DNA from: an uncultured Acidobacteriia bacterium
GTDB lineage: Bacteria; Acidobacteriota; Terriglobia; Bryobacterales; Bryobacteraceae
NCBI GenBank assembly: GCA_903828455.1
Contig: CAIKMJ010000008.1
Location: 122,613 to 186,612, forward strand
Reading direction: 5' to 3'
Length of the DNA stretch: 64,000 nt
The position numbers were made by a program, and so were the translations under genes. Of this stretch, positions 43,359 through 52,315 are shown piece after piece; the first letter of the stretch is position 1; every line of letters starts with the position of its first letter. The notes under the pieces are model-generated. The model was not told where the DNA came from. It made no database searches and was given only the letters and a program-made list of their open reading frames with translations.

Positions 43359-44144
43359 TCAGCCCTTGCCCTTCACGACGCCGCGCGCGGAAGCGGCGAT
43401 GAACGCCAGCAGTTCCTCCACCTCGGCGCAGGCCGGGACATCTTCGCGAATCTTTTCCACTGCCTGCGATGTGTTCAGGCCCGCGCGCGTCAGCAGGCGC
43501 AGCGCCGTCTGCAGGGCCTCGATGGAACTTTTCGCCACGCCGCGCCGCGAAAGCCCCACGCTGTTGGCGCCGTAAACGTCCACGTCCGGCTGCGCGCTGG
43601 TCAGCGAGTACGGCATCACGTCCTGCTTGATTACGCTGTAAGGGCCCACAAACGCATGCCGCCCGATGCGGCAGAACTGGTGGACACCGCTGAAAGGACT
43701 GACATCCGCCCAGTCCTCCACCGTGACGTGTCCCGCGAGGCCGACGCTGTTGCCGAGGATCACGTGATTGCCGATTCGGCAGTCGTGGGCCACGTGCGCG
43801 TAAGTCATGATCAGGTTGTCGTCGCCGATGACGGTTTCGAGTCCCCCGCCCTGCGTGCCCCGGTGGATGGTGACGAACTCGCGAATGCTGTTGCGGCTGC
43901 CGATACGCGTCCACGCACGCTCGCCCTTGTATTTCAGATCCTGCGACGCCACGCCGACGGAAGAAAACGGGAAGAAGATATTGTCCTCGCCGACTTCGAG
44001 CGGCCCTTCCATATACACGTTCGCCATCAGGCGCGTGCGTGCGCCGATTGCGACTTCGGCCCCGAGCACGCAGTACGGGCCGATTTCGGCGGCCGCATCC
44101 ACACGGGCGGCGGGGTCGACAATCGCTGTCGGATGAACCGGCAT
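43359..44144 (-). CDS. lpxA: UDP-N-acetylglucosamine acyltransferase
   Basis: 261 residues. Left-handed beta-helix hexapeptide repeats through about residue 190, catalytic His in AHVAHDCRIGN, and IREFVTIHRGTQGGG. Adds the first 3-O-acyl chain to UDP-GlcNAc. Its start overlaps the fabZ stop by one base, and it is followed by lpxI. Confidence 0.96.
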   Translation of the reverse strand: MPVHPTAIVDPAARVDAAAEIGPYCVLGAEVAIGARTRLMANVYMEGPLEVGEDNIFFPFSSVGVASQDLKYKGERAWTRIGSRNSIREFVTIHRGTQGGGLETVIGDDNLIMTYAHVAHDCRIGNHVILGNSVGLAGHVTVEDWADVSPFSGVHQFCRIGRHAFVGPYSVIKQDVMPYSLTSAQPDVDVYGANSVGLSRRGVAKSSIEALQTALRLLTRAGLNTSQAVEKIREDVPACAEVEELLAFIAASARGVVKGKG

Positions 44145-44605
44145 TACTCGGCCTGGCTGGAATTTTCCGCCGGCTTATCGGCGATCTTGCACATCACTTC
44201 GGCCTCGGCCACCACCTGTCCATCGACCGTGGCGCGGCCCGCCATCTTCGCCACAGTGGACTTCCACTTGATGACCGTCATCTCGATGCGCAGCTGATCG
44301 CCAGGCACCACGGGACGGCGGAATTTGGCCGCGTCTACCGATGCCAGCAGCACCAGCTTGTTGGCGCGGTCCGGAATCGTCTTCAGCACCAGCACGCCGG
44401 CGGTCTGCGCCATGGCTTCGATGATCAGCACGCCGGGCATCACCGGAAAATCGGGAAAGTGGCCGTTGAAGAACGGTTCATTGACGGTAACGTTCTTGAT
44501 CCCGACAATCCGCTGTTCTTCCAGCTCGATGATGCGATCCACCAGAAGGAATGGATAGCGGTGCGGCAAAATCTGCCGAATTTCGTTGACATCCAGAATA
44601 GGCAT
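44144..44605 (-). CDS. fabZ: 3-hydroxyacyl-ACP dehydratase FabZ
   Basis: 153 residues. HRYPFLLVDR and GHFPDFPVMPGVLIIEAMAQT hold the active His and Glu. Balances fatty acid elongation against lipid A 3-hydroxyacyl use. ATG 44605 gives the standard MPILDVNEIRQILPHR start; TATACT stands 9 nt before it with no Shine-Dalgarno. First gene of the lipid A operon. Confidence 0.95.
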   Translation of the reverse strand: MPILDVNEIRQILPHRYPFLLVDRIIELEEQRIVGIKNVTVNEPFFNGHFPDFPVMPGVLIIEAMAQTAGVLVLKTIPDRANKLVLLASVDAAKFRRPVVPGDQLRIEMTVIKWKSTVAKMAGRATVDGQVVAEAEVMCKIADKPAENSSQAE

Positions 44606-44691
44606 TGAAAAAACAGTATATCGATTGGCGCACTGTCCGCGCACACAGCAGCAGCTAATTGTGACGTGACTGAATGCGATGCTGCGGAATG

Positions 44692-46539
44692 CTACTGCTG
44701 CAACTGATAAATATTCAGCCCGTTTAATGTCGGGGCGAAAAGATAGCCGTTCGTTGTGGTCAGGATGCCGCTGAAGCCGAACTGCGTCTGAAACGGATAT
44801 AGCTGCAGGGCCGACGGATTGCGCGCGTCCGCGATCAGGAGCGAGGACGGCCCGGAGTTATCCGTCACCGGAGGATTGTTGACGATTGCAAAAAAGCCAT
44901 TGGTAAACGCAGCCGTGTTGTAAGTGCCGTTTACCTGCAACTGTGTCGTGACGGTGGAAGTTATGGCGGGCACCGCGGGATCGCTAAGGTCCATCGCGGT
45001 CAGAGTCAGATACCCGGTGAAATCGAAATCCGGATTTCCGGGATTGCGCTGCGCCGTCGTATTGCCGGCCGCCAGCAGCGTCGTACCCGATACATCCAGG
45101 CTCAACAGAATTGCGGCCTGCGGAATACTTATCTGGCTGATGATTGCGGGCGCGCCTGGCGAGGCAATGCTGGCGACATCCAGTACCGCGTTTCCGGACG
45201 TGCCGCCGCCAGTCGCGGTGGTACTCGCGATGTAAGCGTACAGCTGCTGCACCACACTCACGTAAGGCTCCTGGTTGCCGGCACTCGGCAGAATCGTTAC
45301 AAACTGCGGGCTGGCGGGGTTGGCGAAACTAAATACCAGCAACTCGCCCGTCTGCGAAGTGATTTGACGACTGCTGTTCACGTATGTGTAGTAACTGCTG
45401 GTGGCAAAGCCGTAGCTGCCGGAAAAACTGAGATTTTCGAGGTGACCGTAAGAAGTGGCCGCAACCGTCAGAAGCGCCGGGGCCGACGGATTACTGAGGC
45501 TGTACACCGCGAGCGATTGCGTGCCTGCCGTGACCGAACCGACTACGACCACAAGAAACGGCGTGCCGGCCGCGGCGTTCACCGCGCAAAACCCTCCCGC
45601 GCCGTTCAGTACACTGTCGCCGAACGCACCAATTACGTTCGGCGACGTCAGCGTGGTGACATCCACCATCACCACACGCTTCGGGCCACAAACATAAGCC
45701 ACGTTGCCATACAACGCAACGCTCGCGGAACTGCTGCCGGCAAAGGCGGCTGAACCGGCAAGAGTCAGCGGGCTCGTGTAGGCGGTGCCGCTGCCCGAAA
45801 CCGAAATCACAGCCGAGGCACTTACCATTCCACCCATGGTGATGACGAGCGGATAATCGCCGCTCGGCAGGGCGGGCACCTGAATGTTCGCCTGAGCCAG
45901 TCCGGCGAACTCGGGCGTCAGTCCGAGAAACTGCACGGGCGCGTTAGCCGGACCGATCGTCGCGATCGCCGCGGCGCTCGCTGTCGAAAGCGGAGACAGC
46001 GGCGCCGCCGTACCGTCCGTCACCGGATTGCTGACCGCGCCCTGGCCCGTGAGATAGACCGTGATGACAGACCCTGCCGCAGCCGGAGCAGCGCCGCTGT
46101 TGAGCGTGCCGCCTGCGTTTTGGGCCAGCGCATGGGCTAACCCGCTCGGACCGGAACTGTACTGGAAAATCGACGGAGCCGCCGCCGTCACCGTGAAGCT
46201 GTAGGACGCACTCGTGCCTCCCGGTCCGGTGACGACCACATTCGCCTGACCGGCCTTCACCGACGAGGGAATCTGAAAATTGATCTGCGACGGACTGACG
46301 TACAGCAACGGTGCCGGAATGCCGGACACCGTGACCGACGCGCCCTGCAACAACGCAGGGAGCGGAAACCCCGCGGCCGAAGCGGTTCCGCCGGCAAGCG
46401 CGGTGCCGAACAACGAAGCCAGCGAACCGGGCGCGCCACGCGGACCGAAGCCGGCCGAATCGGCTACGCTCTGAATCGACGGAGCCGCAGCCAGCGCCAG
46501 ACCCGGAATCAGCATGAGCCACAGTGCCCGCAGTCCCAT
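44692..46539 (-). CDS. Secreted protein: Solibacter-type domain plus LVIVD-like propeller
   Basis: 615 residues. Signal peptide (ending LALAAAP), then a domain with GAPGSLASLFGTALAG, VSGIPAPLLYVSPSQINFQIP and YLTGQGAVSNPVTDGT, the pattern of the domain first described at Solibacter C-termini (TIGR03437). Here it is N-terminal (about 20-280) and is followed by a repeat region whose blades share the pattern x-DV-x-x-L-x-SP and x-Y-SLSNPSAPAL, LVFSFANPASPQFV, AMDLSDPAVPAI, an LVIVD-like propeller. Function unknown, cell-surface or secreted. The upstream extension of the frame is antisense to the his leader and was not used. Confidence 0.85.
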   Translation of the reverse strand: MGLRALWLMLIPGLALAAAPSIQSVADSAGFGPRGAPGSLASLFGTALAGGTASAAGFPLPALLQGASVTVSGIPAPLLYVSPSQINFQIPSSVKAGQANVVVTGPGGTSASYSFTVTAAAPSIFQYSSGPSGLAHALAQNAGGTLNSGAAPAAAGSVITVYLTGQGAVSNPVTDGTAAPLSPLSTASAAAIATIGPANAPVQFLGLTPEFAGLAQANIQVPALPSGDYPLVITMGGMVSASAVISVSGSGTAYTSPLTLAGSAAFAGSSSASVALYGNVAYVCGPKRVVMVDVTTLTSPNVIGAFGDSVLNGAGGFCAVNAAAGTPFLVVVVGSVTAGTQSLAVYSLSNPSAPALLTVAATSYGHLENLSFSGSYGFATSSYYTYVNSSRQITSQTGELLVFSFANPASPQFVTILPSAGNQEPYVSVVQQLYAYIASTTATGGGTSGNAVLDVASIASPGAPAIISQISIPQAAILLSLDVSGTTLLAAGNTTAQRNPGNPDFDFTGYLTLTAMDLSDPAVPAITSTVTTQLQVNGTYNTAAFTNGFFAIVNNPPVTDNSGPSSLLIADARNPSALQLYPFQTQFGFSGILTTTNGYLFAPTLNGLNIYQLQQ

Positions 46540-46639
46540 ATGACTGAAGAGGTACCACACAGCCCATCCGTTTGTACCCGCACAGCGGGCGGCATCCGAT
46601 CCGCGCCCGCCCGATTCCCGCCCAAACGAACCCACCTGG

Positions 46640-46645
46640 TATACT
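46640..46645 (+). promoter_or_regulatory. Extended -10 promoter of the his operon
   Basis: TGG-TATACT with the hexamer at 46640-46645; no good -35. The leader ATG lies 8 nt after the hexamer, so the leader peptide would be translated from a leaderless message. Confidence 0.6.
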
Positions 46646-46653
46646 GGCATTTT

Positions 46654-46728
46654 ATGACCGCAGCGTTCGCAGCCCATCACGAGCACCATCATCACCGGGC
46701 GACCAGTGCGCGGCGGCTCCTGACTTAA
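46654..46728 (+). CDS. His operon leader peptide
   Basis: 24 codons, ATG 46654 to TAA 46726. After MTAAFAA it reads HHEHHHH, six His codons with one Glu, then RATSARRLLT. Stalling at these codons when charged His-tRNA is scarce is the sensing step of his attenuation. No other function is expected. It is antisense to the long upstream extension of the neighbouring gene, which would otherwise hide it. Confidence 0.85.
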   Translation: MTAAFAAHHEHHHHRATSARRLLT

Positions 46729-46790
46729 TTTTCTGTACTCTCAAGTCAAATGAAAGGAAGCCCGCCGAATCGAACCGGCGGGCTTTTTTT
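46711..46790 (+). promoter_or_regulatory. His attenuator: antiterminator and intrinsic terminator
   Basis: Terminator: stem arms 46758-46767 and 46776-46785 (10 bp, AAGCCCGCCG with CGGCGGGCTT) followed by seven T to 46790. Antiterminator: CGGCGGCTCCT at 46711-46721, inside the last leader codons, can pair with 46755-46767 (AGGAAGCCCGCCG, small bulges), which covers the terminator's left arm. A ribosome stalled on the His codons (46675-46698) leaves 46711-46721 free, so reading through to hisI; one that finishes at 46728 covers it and termination follows. Confidence 0.82.
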
Positions 46791-46849
46791 GTTCGGCGGG
46801 CTATGTTCGGAGCGCAAATCTGCGGGCGCAAAAGACGACGGTAAACACA

Positions 46850-47230
46850 ATGAACCTGGACTTTTCCAAATTCGACGGACTCCTGCCGGCTGTGGTGCAG
46901 GACGCAACTTCGGGTCGCGTTCTCATGGTCGGCTTTATGAATGACGAAGCATGGCGCAAGACGCGTGAAACGGGCTTTGTCACCTTCTACAGCAGGTCGC
47001 GCAACAAGCTGTGGATGAAGGGAGAGAGCTCCGGCCACCGGCTCGTCGTCAAAGAGATTTTCACCGATTGCGACGTCGACACGCTGGTTATCAAAGTGGA
47101 TGCCCTCGGTCCCGGCGTCTGCCACGAAGGCTATGAGAGCTGCTTCTTCCGCAAGCTCGAAGGCAACGACTGGGTAGTCACCGACAAACAAATGTACGAC
47201 CCGAATGCGGTCTATGGAGGCAAGCAGTGA
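46850..47230 (+). CDS. hisI: Phosphoribosyl-AMP cyclohydrolase
   Basis: 126 residues. Opens the adenine ring of PR-AMP, the third histidine step. Zn/Mg residues lie in [13 protein letters not shown] and [14 protein letters not shown]. It lacks the HisE (PR-ATP pyrophosphatase) domain, and no hisE is in the window, so that step must be encoded elsewhere. Its stop overlaps the GTG of hisG. Confidence 0.96.
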   Translation: MNLDFSKFDGLLPAVVQDATSGRVLMVGFMNDEAWRKTRETGFVTFYSRSRNKLWMKGESSGHRLVVKEIFTDCDVDTLVIKVDALGPGVCHEGYESCFFRKLEGNDWVVTDKQMYDPNAVYGGKQ

Positions 47231-48096
47231 AGCTGAAACTCGGAATTCCCAAGGGCAGTCTGGAAAACGCCACGGTAGATCTGTTCCGCCGCGCCGGCTT
47301 CAATATCTCGGTGAGTTCGCGTTCCTATTTTCCGTCGATCGACGATCCGGAAATCGAATGCATGCTGATCCGCGCGCAGGAAATGGCGCGCTACGTTCAG
47401 GACGGCATTCTCGACGCGGGCCTGACGGGGCTCGACTGGGTGGAAGAGGTCGGGGCCGACGTGCAGGTGGTGGCCGATCTCGTTTACGCCAAGCAGAGCT
47501 TCGGCAAGGTGCGCTGGGTGCTGGCTGCGCCGGAAGCCGGGCCGTTCCAGTCGGTGAAGGATCTGGAAGGCAAGGTGATCGCCACCGAACTGGTGGAAGC
47601 CACGAAGAAATACCTGGCGCGCAACGGCGTCACCGCAAAGGTTGAATTCAGCTGGGGCGCTACCGAAGTGAAGCCGCCGGTGCTGGCCGATGCCATCGTG
47701 GAAGTCACCGAAACGGGATCTTCGCTGCGCGCCAACAAGCTGAAGATTCTGGAAACGGTGCTCGAATCCAACACGCAGCTGATCGCCAACCGGGCCGTAT
47801 GGGCCGATGACTGGAAGCGCCGCAAGCTGGAAGATCTGAAGCTGCTGCTCGATGGCGCCATCGCCGCCATGGGCAAGGTCGGGCTGATGCTCAACGTTCA
47901 CAAAAGCAATCTGGACGCCGTGCTCGGCGTGTTGCCGGCGCTGAAGCGGCCCACGGTATCGGGCCTGAGCGAAGGCGACTGGCTGGCGGTAAATACGATT
48001 CTCGACGAATCCACGGTGCGCACCATCATTCCGCGGCTGAAGAAGGCCGGGGCCGAAGGAATCGTCGAATATCCGCTCAATAAAATTGTGATGTAA
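47227..48096 (+). CDS. hisG: ATP phosphoribosyltransferase, long form
   Basis: 289 residues, the HisG-L type with its own C-terminal regulatory domain (about 215-289), so no HisZ is needed and His can inhibit it directly. Catalytic signature [16 protein letters not shown] and the PRPP segment [18 protein letters not shown] are complete. First committed step of the pathway. Starts at GTG overlapping hisI by 4 bases. Confidence 0.95.
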   Translation: MKLKLGIPKGSLENATVDLFRRAGFNISVSSRSYFPSIDDPEIECMLIRAQEMARYVQDGILDAGLTGLDWVEEVGADVQVVADLVYAKQSFGKVRWVLAAPEAGPFQSVKDLEGKVIATELVEATKKYLARNGVTAKVEFSWGATEVKPPVLADAIVEVTETGSSLRANKLKILETVLESNTQLIANRAVWADDWKRRKLEDLKLLLDGAIAAMGKVGLMLNVHKSNLDAVLGVLPALKRPTVSGLSEGDWLAVNTILDESTVRTIIPRLKKAGAEGIVEYPLNKIVM

Positions 48097-48099
48097 GCC

Positions 48100-49341
48100 A
48101 TGCTGCGAATACTGGAATCGAAGGCGATGGGCCGCGTGCTGGCCCGGCGCTCGGCGCGTATGACGGAGGCCGAGGATGCGGTGCGTCCGATCCTCGAAGC
48201 CGTCCGCACGCGCGGCGACAAAGGGCTGCTCGAACTGGCGGCGAAGTTCGACGGGCTGAAGCAGAAGACCGTTCGGGTGCCGCCGAAGCAACTGGCCGCC
48301 GCGGCCGACCGGCTCGCGCCCGAATTCCGCAGAGCCGTGGAGACGGCGGCCACCAATGTGCGCCGCTACGCCGAAAAGCAGCTCCCGAAGGAGTATTCGT
48401 CGCAGTTCGGACCGGGCTGGCGGCTGGGCCAGATTATTCGCCCGCTCGATACCGTGGCGGCGTACATTCCCGGCGGCCGCTATCCGCTGCCTTCCACGCT
48501 GATCATGACGGCCGTGCCCGCGCAGGTGGCGGGCGTGAAGAACATTTGCGCGGCGTGCCCCAGACCGGTGGACGAAGTGCTCGGCACCGCGCATATACTG
48601 GGTGTCGAAAACGTCTTCCAGATGGGCGGCGCGCAGGCAATCGCCGCCTTCGCCTACGGCACCCGCACGGTGCCTCGTGCCGACCGCATCGTCGGCCCCG
48701 GCAACATCTACGTCGCCGCGGCCAAGAAGCTGCTGGCCGGCGAAGTGGGCATCGATTTCGTCGCGGGCCCCACGGAAATCCTGATCATCTGCGCGGCCGG
48801 TGACGCGAGGTTTCTTGCTTCAGACATGCTCGCCCAGGCCGAGCACGATGTGGATGCCAGCGCCATTCTGCTCACCACCTCGAAGCGCCTCGCCGCACAG
48901 GTGGCGAAGGAAGTGGAGCGCCAGCTGGAAACGCTGCCCACGGCCGCCGTGGCGCGCAAGGCCATCGAAAAAAACAGCGCCGTGATTGTCGTCGGTTCGC
49001 TCGACGAGGCGATGGAACTTTCCAACGCCTTCGCGCCGGAACACCTGAGCATTCACCACCCGGAACTGCTGCCGAAGATCCGCCACGCCGGCAGCGTCTT
49101 CGTCGGACCCTACAGCCCGGAAGCGGCGGGCGATTATGCCGCTGGCCCGAACCACGTGCTGCCCACCAGCGGCGTCGGCCGCGTGCGCGGCGGACTTTCC
49201 GCTGCCGACTTCGTAAAGGTAATCGCCGTCCAGCAGCTCGACGCGCGTGCTCTGCTCAAGCTCGCCCCCGCCATCACGACGCTGGCGCGCGCCGAGGGAC
49301 TCGAAGCGCACGCAAGGTCGATCGAGGTGCGTCTTGATTAG
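48100..49341 (+). CDS. hisD: Histidinol dehydrogenase
   Basis: 413 residues. Catalyses the last two oxidation steps to histidine. Signature DMLAQAEHDVDASAILLTTS and catalytic Glu/His in FAPEHLSIHHP; zinc ligands in AGPTEILIIC and the closing YAAGPNHVLPTSG. It sits 3 bases after hisG. Its TAG lies in the first unit of a 17-bp repeat array that separates it from hisC. Confidence 0.96.
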   Translation: MLRILESKAMGRVLARRSARMTEAEDAVRPILEAVRTRGDKGLLELAAKFDGLKQKTVRVPPKQLAAAADRLAPEFRRAVETAATNVRRYAEKQLPKEYSSQFGPGWRLGQIIRPLDTVAAYIPGGRYPLPSTLIMTAVPAQVAGVKNICAACPRPVDEVLGTAHILGVENVFQMGGAQAIAAFAYGTRTVPRADRIVGPGNIYVAAAKKLLAGEVGIDFVAGPTEILIICAAGDARFLASDMLAQAEHDVDASAILLTTSKRLAAQVAKEVERQLETLPTAAVARKAIEKNSAVIVVGSLDEAMELSNAFAPEHLSIHHPELLPKIRHAGSVFVGPYSPEAAGDYAAGPNHVLPTSGVGRVRGGLSAADFVKVIAVQQLDARALLKLAPAITTLARAEGLEAHARSIEVRLD

Positions 49342-49392
49342 AGGTGCGTCTTGATTAGAGGTGCGTCGTGATTAGAGGTGCGTCGTGACTGA
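49325..49392 (+). repeat. Four 17-bp repeats between hisD and hisC
   Basis: AGGTGCGTCTTGATTAG-type units at 49325-49341, 49342-49358, 49359-49375 and 49376-49392. The first ends in the hisD stop codon; the last supplies the hisC GTG start, so repeat number sets the distance between the genes, not either protein. Confidence 0.9.
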
Positions 49393-50443
49393 ATCGCAAC
49401 TGCGGCCTCGCCAGGCCGTGCTCGACATGGCGCCCTACTCGCCGCCCACCGGGCAGCGGCTGGGTAAGATGCGGCTGGACTTCAACGAAAATACCGTCGG
49501 CTGTTCGCCGCGCGTGATCGAGTTCCTCAAGGACCAGCTGTCGGGCGAAGGCCTGGCGGTGTATCCCGATTACACGGAAGCAAAAGCGGCCCTCGCGAAA
49601 TTCTTCGCCGTGGCCGAAGGCGAGTTGCTGCTGACCAACGGCACAGACGAAGCGATTCAGGTGCTCGTCAATACGTACGTGGACGATGGCGATGAAGTGC
49701 TGCTCGCGCGTCCTTCTTACGCGATGTACCGGTTCTATTCGGAAGTCGCCGGCGCGAAGGTCGTCGAAGTGGATTACCGCCCGCCGCAGGTTGCGTTTCC
49801 GCTCGAAGAATTACTCGCGGCAATCACGCCGAAGACGCGCGCCGTGCTGGTCGCCAATCCTAATAATCCGACCGGTTCGGCCATCGGGCTCGATCAGGTG
49901 GAAAGAATCCTGCAGGCCGCGCCGGCCGCCGCCGTCCTGATCGACGAAGCCTACTTCGAGTTCTTCGGAGTTACGGCGCTGGGCCTGATCGGAAAGTATC
50001 CGAACCTGTTCGTGAGCCGCACGTTTTCCAAAGTATTCGGGATGGCGGCGATGCGCATGGGCTGTCTTCTCTCTCGGGCTGAAAACGTGGCACACATGCA
50101 CAAGGCGCAGTCGCCCTACAGCGTCAACATGCTGGCGGCGCAGGCGGCGGTTGCAGCGGTGCAGGACATCGAATACGTGAATCGCTACGTAGCCGAAGCG
50201 CTGGCGGCGCGCGAAATGCTGCGTGCCGGTCTCGCAAAACTGGGGATCGAACAGGCGCCGAGCGAGGCGAACTTCATCCTCGGCTACTTCGGTGCGCGCG
50301 CGGTGGAAGTACGCGACGCCATGCGCGGCCACGGCATCCTGGTGCGCGACCGCAGCTACGAAATTCCGGGCGGCGTGCGCATCACCGTCGGCACACGCGA
50401 ACAAGCGCAGAAAGTGCTGGACGAACTGGAGAGAATCTGGTGA
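49385..50443 (+). CDS. hisC: Histidinol-phosphate aminotransferase
   Basis: 352 residues. Fold-type I PLP enzyme: substrate entry LDFNENTVGCSP, NPNNPTGSAIG, Asp in VLIDEAYFEF and the PLP Lys in SRTFSKVFGMAAMRMG. Starts at GTG 49385 within the last repeat unit; the annotated N-terminus MTESQLRPRQAVLDMAPYSPP is normal. Its stop overlaps the HAD gene start by 4 bases. Confidence 0.95.
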   Translation: MTESQLRPRQAVLDMAPYSPPTGQRLGKMRLDFNENTVGCSPRVIEFLKDQLSGEGLAVYPDYTEAKAALAKFFAVAEGELLLTNGTDEAIQVLVNTYVDDGDEVLLARPSYAMYRFYSEVAGAKVVEVDYRPPQVAFPLEELLAAITPKTRAVLVANPNNPTGSAIGLDQVERILQAAPAAAVLIDEAYFEFFGVTALGLIGKYPNLFVSRTFSKVFGMAAMRMGCLLSRAENVAHMHKAQSPYSVNMLAAQAAVAAVQDIEYVNRYVAEALAAREMLRAGLAKLGIEQAPSEANFILGYFGARAVEVRDAMRGHGILVRDRSYEIPGGVRITVGTREQAQKVLDELERIW

Positions 50444-51126
50444 AAGATCTGCTGATTTTCGATATGGACGGCGTGCTGGTGGAGGTCACCGAATCCTACC
50501 GCGCCACCATTCAGGCCACGGTGAAGCACTTCACCGGCGACGAACCCTCGCGCGTCGAGATTCAGGACTGGAAGAATCGCGGCGGATGGAATGACGACTG
50601 GCTGCTGTCTCACCGCATGATTCTGGAGCGCGGCGGCAAGGTCGAGTATCAGACCGTCGTCGACCACTTCCAGAAACTGTTTCTGGGCGATGGCACCAAC
50701 GGCATGATCCTGCGCGAACAGTGGGTGGCGCGCGAAGGGCTGTTCGAGCGGCTGAAGGATTCGCACGATCTGGCCGTATTCACCGGACGCCTGCGCGAGG
50801 AAGCGTATCTCACGCTGAATCGCTTCGCGCCGGGCTTGTTCGGACTGGTGGTCGGCAGCGACGACGTGAGCAAGCCGAAGCCCGATCCGGAAGGCATTCA
50901 TAAAATCCGCAGCATCGTGGAACACCGCGCCTGCTGGTACGTCGGCGACACCATCGATGACGCGCGTTCGGCGAAGGCCGCCGGCGTGCCGTTTGTCGGC
51001 ATTGCCGCGCCTGCCAACCCGCGCTACGGAGAACTGGTGGACATTCTTCGCGGCGAAGGCGCCGTTGCCGTGCTGGACGATATCAACACACTGGAGGCCG
51101 TCGTTGCCAAAGGCAGCGCGCAATAA
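50440..51126 (+). CDS. HAD-IA phosphatase in the his operon (candidate histidinol-phosphatase)
   Basis: 228 residues. HAD motifs I ([10 protein letters not shown]), II (VFTGR), III (SKPKPDPEG) and IV ([14 protein letters not shown]) are all present. It lies between hisC and hisB; the hisB here is only the dehydratase, and no other histidinol-phosphatase is in the operon, so this protein is the obvious candidate for that step. The inference is from position and domain only; it might be a HAD enzyme of other specificity. It overlaps hisC by 4 bases and precedes hisB by one base. Confidence 0.85.
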   Translation: MKDLLIFDMDGVLVEVTESYRATIQATVKHFTGDEPSRVEIQDWKNRGGWNDDWLLSHRMILERGGKVEYQTVVDHFQKLFLGDGTNGMILREQWVAREGLFERLKDSHDLAVFTGRLREEAYLTLNRFAPGLFGLVVGSDDVSKPKPDPEGIHKIRSIVEHRACWYVGDTIDDARSAKAAGVPFVGIAAPANPRYGELVDILRGEGAVAVLDDINTLEAVVAKGSAQ

Positions 51127-51127
51127 A

Positions 51128-51721
51128 GTGAAAACAAGAACAGCGAAGATCACGCGCAACACCAAAGAGACCCGGATCACGGGCGAACTGAAGATCGAAG
51201 GCCGCGGCCGCTACGAAATCTCCACCGGCATCCGCTTCTTCGACCACATGCTGGAACTGTTCACCAAACACGGCGGCTTCGATCTGAAGATCGACGCCAA
51301 GGGCGATCTCGACGTGGACCAGCACCACACCGTGGAAGACGTCGGCATCCTGATCGGTCAGCTTTTTTCGCAGGCGCTCGGCGACCGCAAGGGCATCAAC
51401 CGCGCCGGATACTTCGTGCTCCCCATGGACGAAACCCTGGCGGTGGTCGCAGTCGATCTCGGCGGACGTCCGGCGCTGGTCTACAAGGACCGTGTGAAAG
51501 TCCGGCTGGTGGGCGATCTGCAGGTGGAACTGGTGGAAGATTTCTTCGCCGGCTTTGTGCATCATGCGGCGGCTAACCTGCATGCGCAGGTGATGTATGG
51601 AAGGTCCAGCCATCACAAGATCGAGGCGATCTTCAAGTGCTGGGCGCGCGCCATGCGCTACGCCTGCTCGACCGACGCGCGGCTGAAGGATCAGCTTCCC
51701 TCCACGAAAGGTTTGTTGTGA
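51128..51721 (+). CDS. hisB: Imidazoleglycerol-phosphate dehydratase
   Basis: 197 residues, monofunctional. Catalytic and manganese residues in [33 protein letters not shown], and the mirror half [19 protein letters not shown]. Starts at GTG 51128, one base after the HAD stop. Its stop overlaps the hisH GTG by 3 bases. Confidence 0.95.
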   Translation: MKTRTAKITRNTKETRITGELKIEGRGRYEISTGIRFFDHMLELFTKHGGFDLKIDAKGDLDVDQHHTVEDVGILIGQLFSQALGDRKGINRAGYFVLPMDETLAVVAVDLGGRPALVYKDRVKVRLVGDLQVELVEDFFAGFVHHAAANLHAQVMYGRSSHHKIEAIFKCWARAMRYACSTDARLKDQLPSTKGLL

Positions 51722-52314
51722 GTATCGCGATCTTCGACTACGGCGCCGGCAATCTGCGGTCGGTGCAGAACACGCTCGATGAAGTCGGCGTGGCATATGA
51801 ACTGGTGCGGGATGCGGCAGGGCTCGAACGCGCCGAAAAGATTGTGCTGCCGGGCGTCGGTCATTTCGGCCAGATCACGCGGGCGCTCGATGAGATGCAG
51901 GTGAGGCAGACGCTCATCGCGCGTATTCACGCGGGCGTGCCGTTTCTCGGCATCTGCCTTGGCCTGCAGTGCCTGTTCGAGGAAAGCGCCGAGGCCCCGG
52001 GCGAGCGCGGCCTCGCCATCTTCAACGGCAAAGTGAAGCGCTTCGGCGAAGGCGCCCGCGTGCCCCACATGGGCTGGAACAATGTGGATCTCATCAAGCC
52101 GTCGAAACTTCTGAAAGGACTGCCCGCGCGGCCGTATCTGTATTTCGCCCACAGCTACTTCGTTCCGGTGGTCTCGCAAACCGCTGCGATGTGTACTTAC
52201 ACGGTGCCCTACACGGCGGTGCTCGAAGAAGGCAACGCGTACGGGGTGCAGTGCCATCCGGAAAAATCGGGACCGCTGGGCATCGCCATCGTGCGGAACT
52301 TTGTGGAGCTATAA
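51718..52314 (+). CDS. hisH: Imidazole glycerol phosphate synthase glutaminase subunit
   Basis: 198 residues. Class I glutamine amidotransferase: nucleophile Cys in [13 protein letters not shown] and the His/Glu pair in [10 protein letters not shown]. Feeds ammonia to HisF, encoded next. Starts at GTG overlapping hisB (GTGA). Confidence 0.95.
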   Translation: MSIAIFDYGAGNLRSVQNTLDEVGVAYELVRDAAGLERAEKIVLPGVGHFGQITRALDEMQVRQTLIARIHAGVPFLGICLGLQCLFEESAEAPGERGLAIFNGKVKRFGEGARVPHMGWNNVDLIKPSKLLKGLPARPYLYFAHSYFVPVVSQTAAMCTYTVPYTAVLEEGNAYGVQCHPEKSGPLGIAIVRNFVEL

Positions 52315-52315
52315 G

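Noticed and set aside
46540..46695. N-terminal extension of the Solibacter-domain protein
   Set aside because: Would place charged residues and Cys before a clear signal peptide and is antisense to the his leader peptide.
47212..48594. Minus-strand frame over hisG and hisD
   Set aside because: Antisense to two canonical histidine genes, no similarity.
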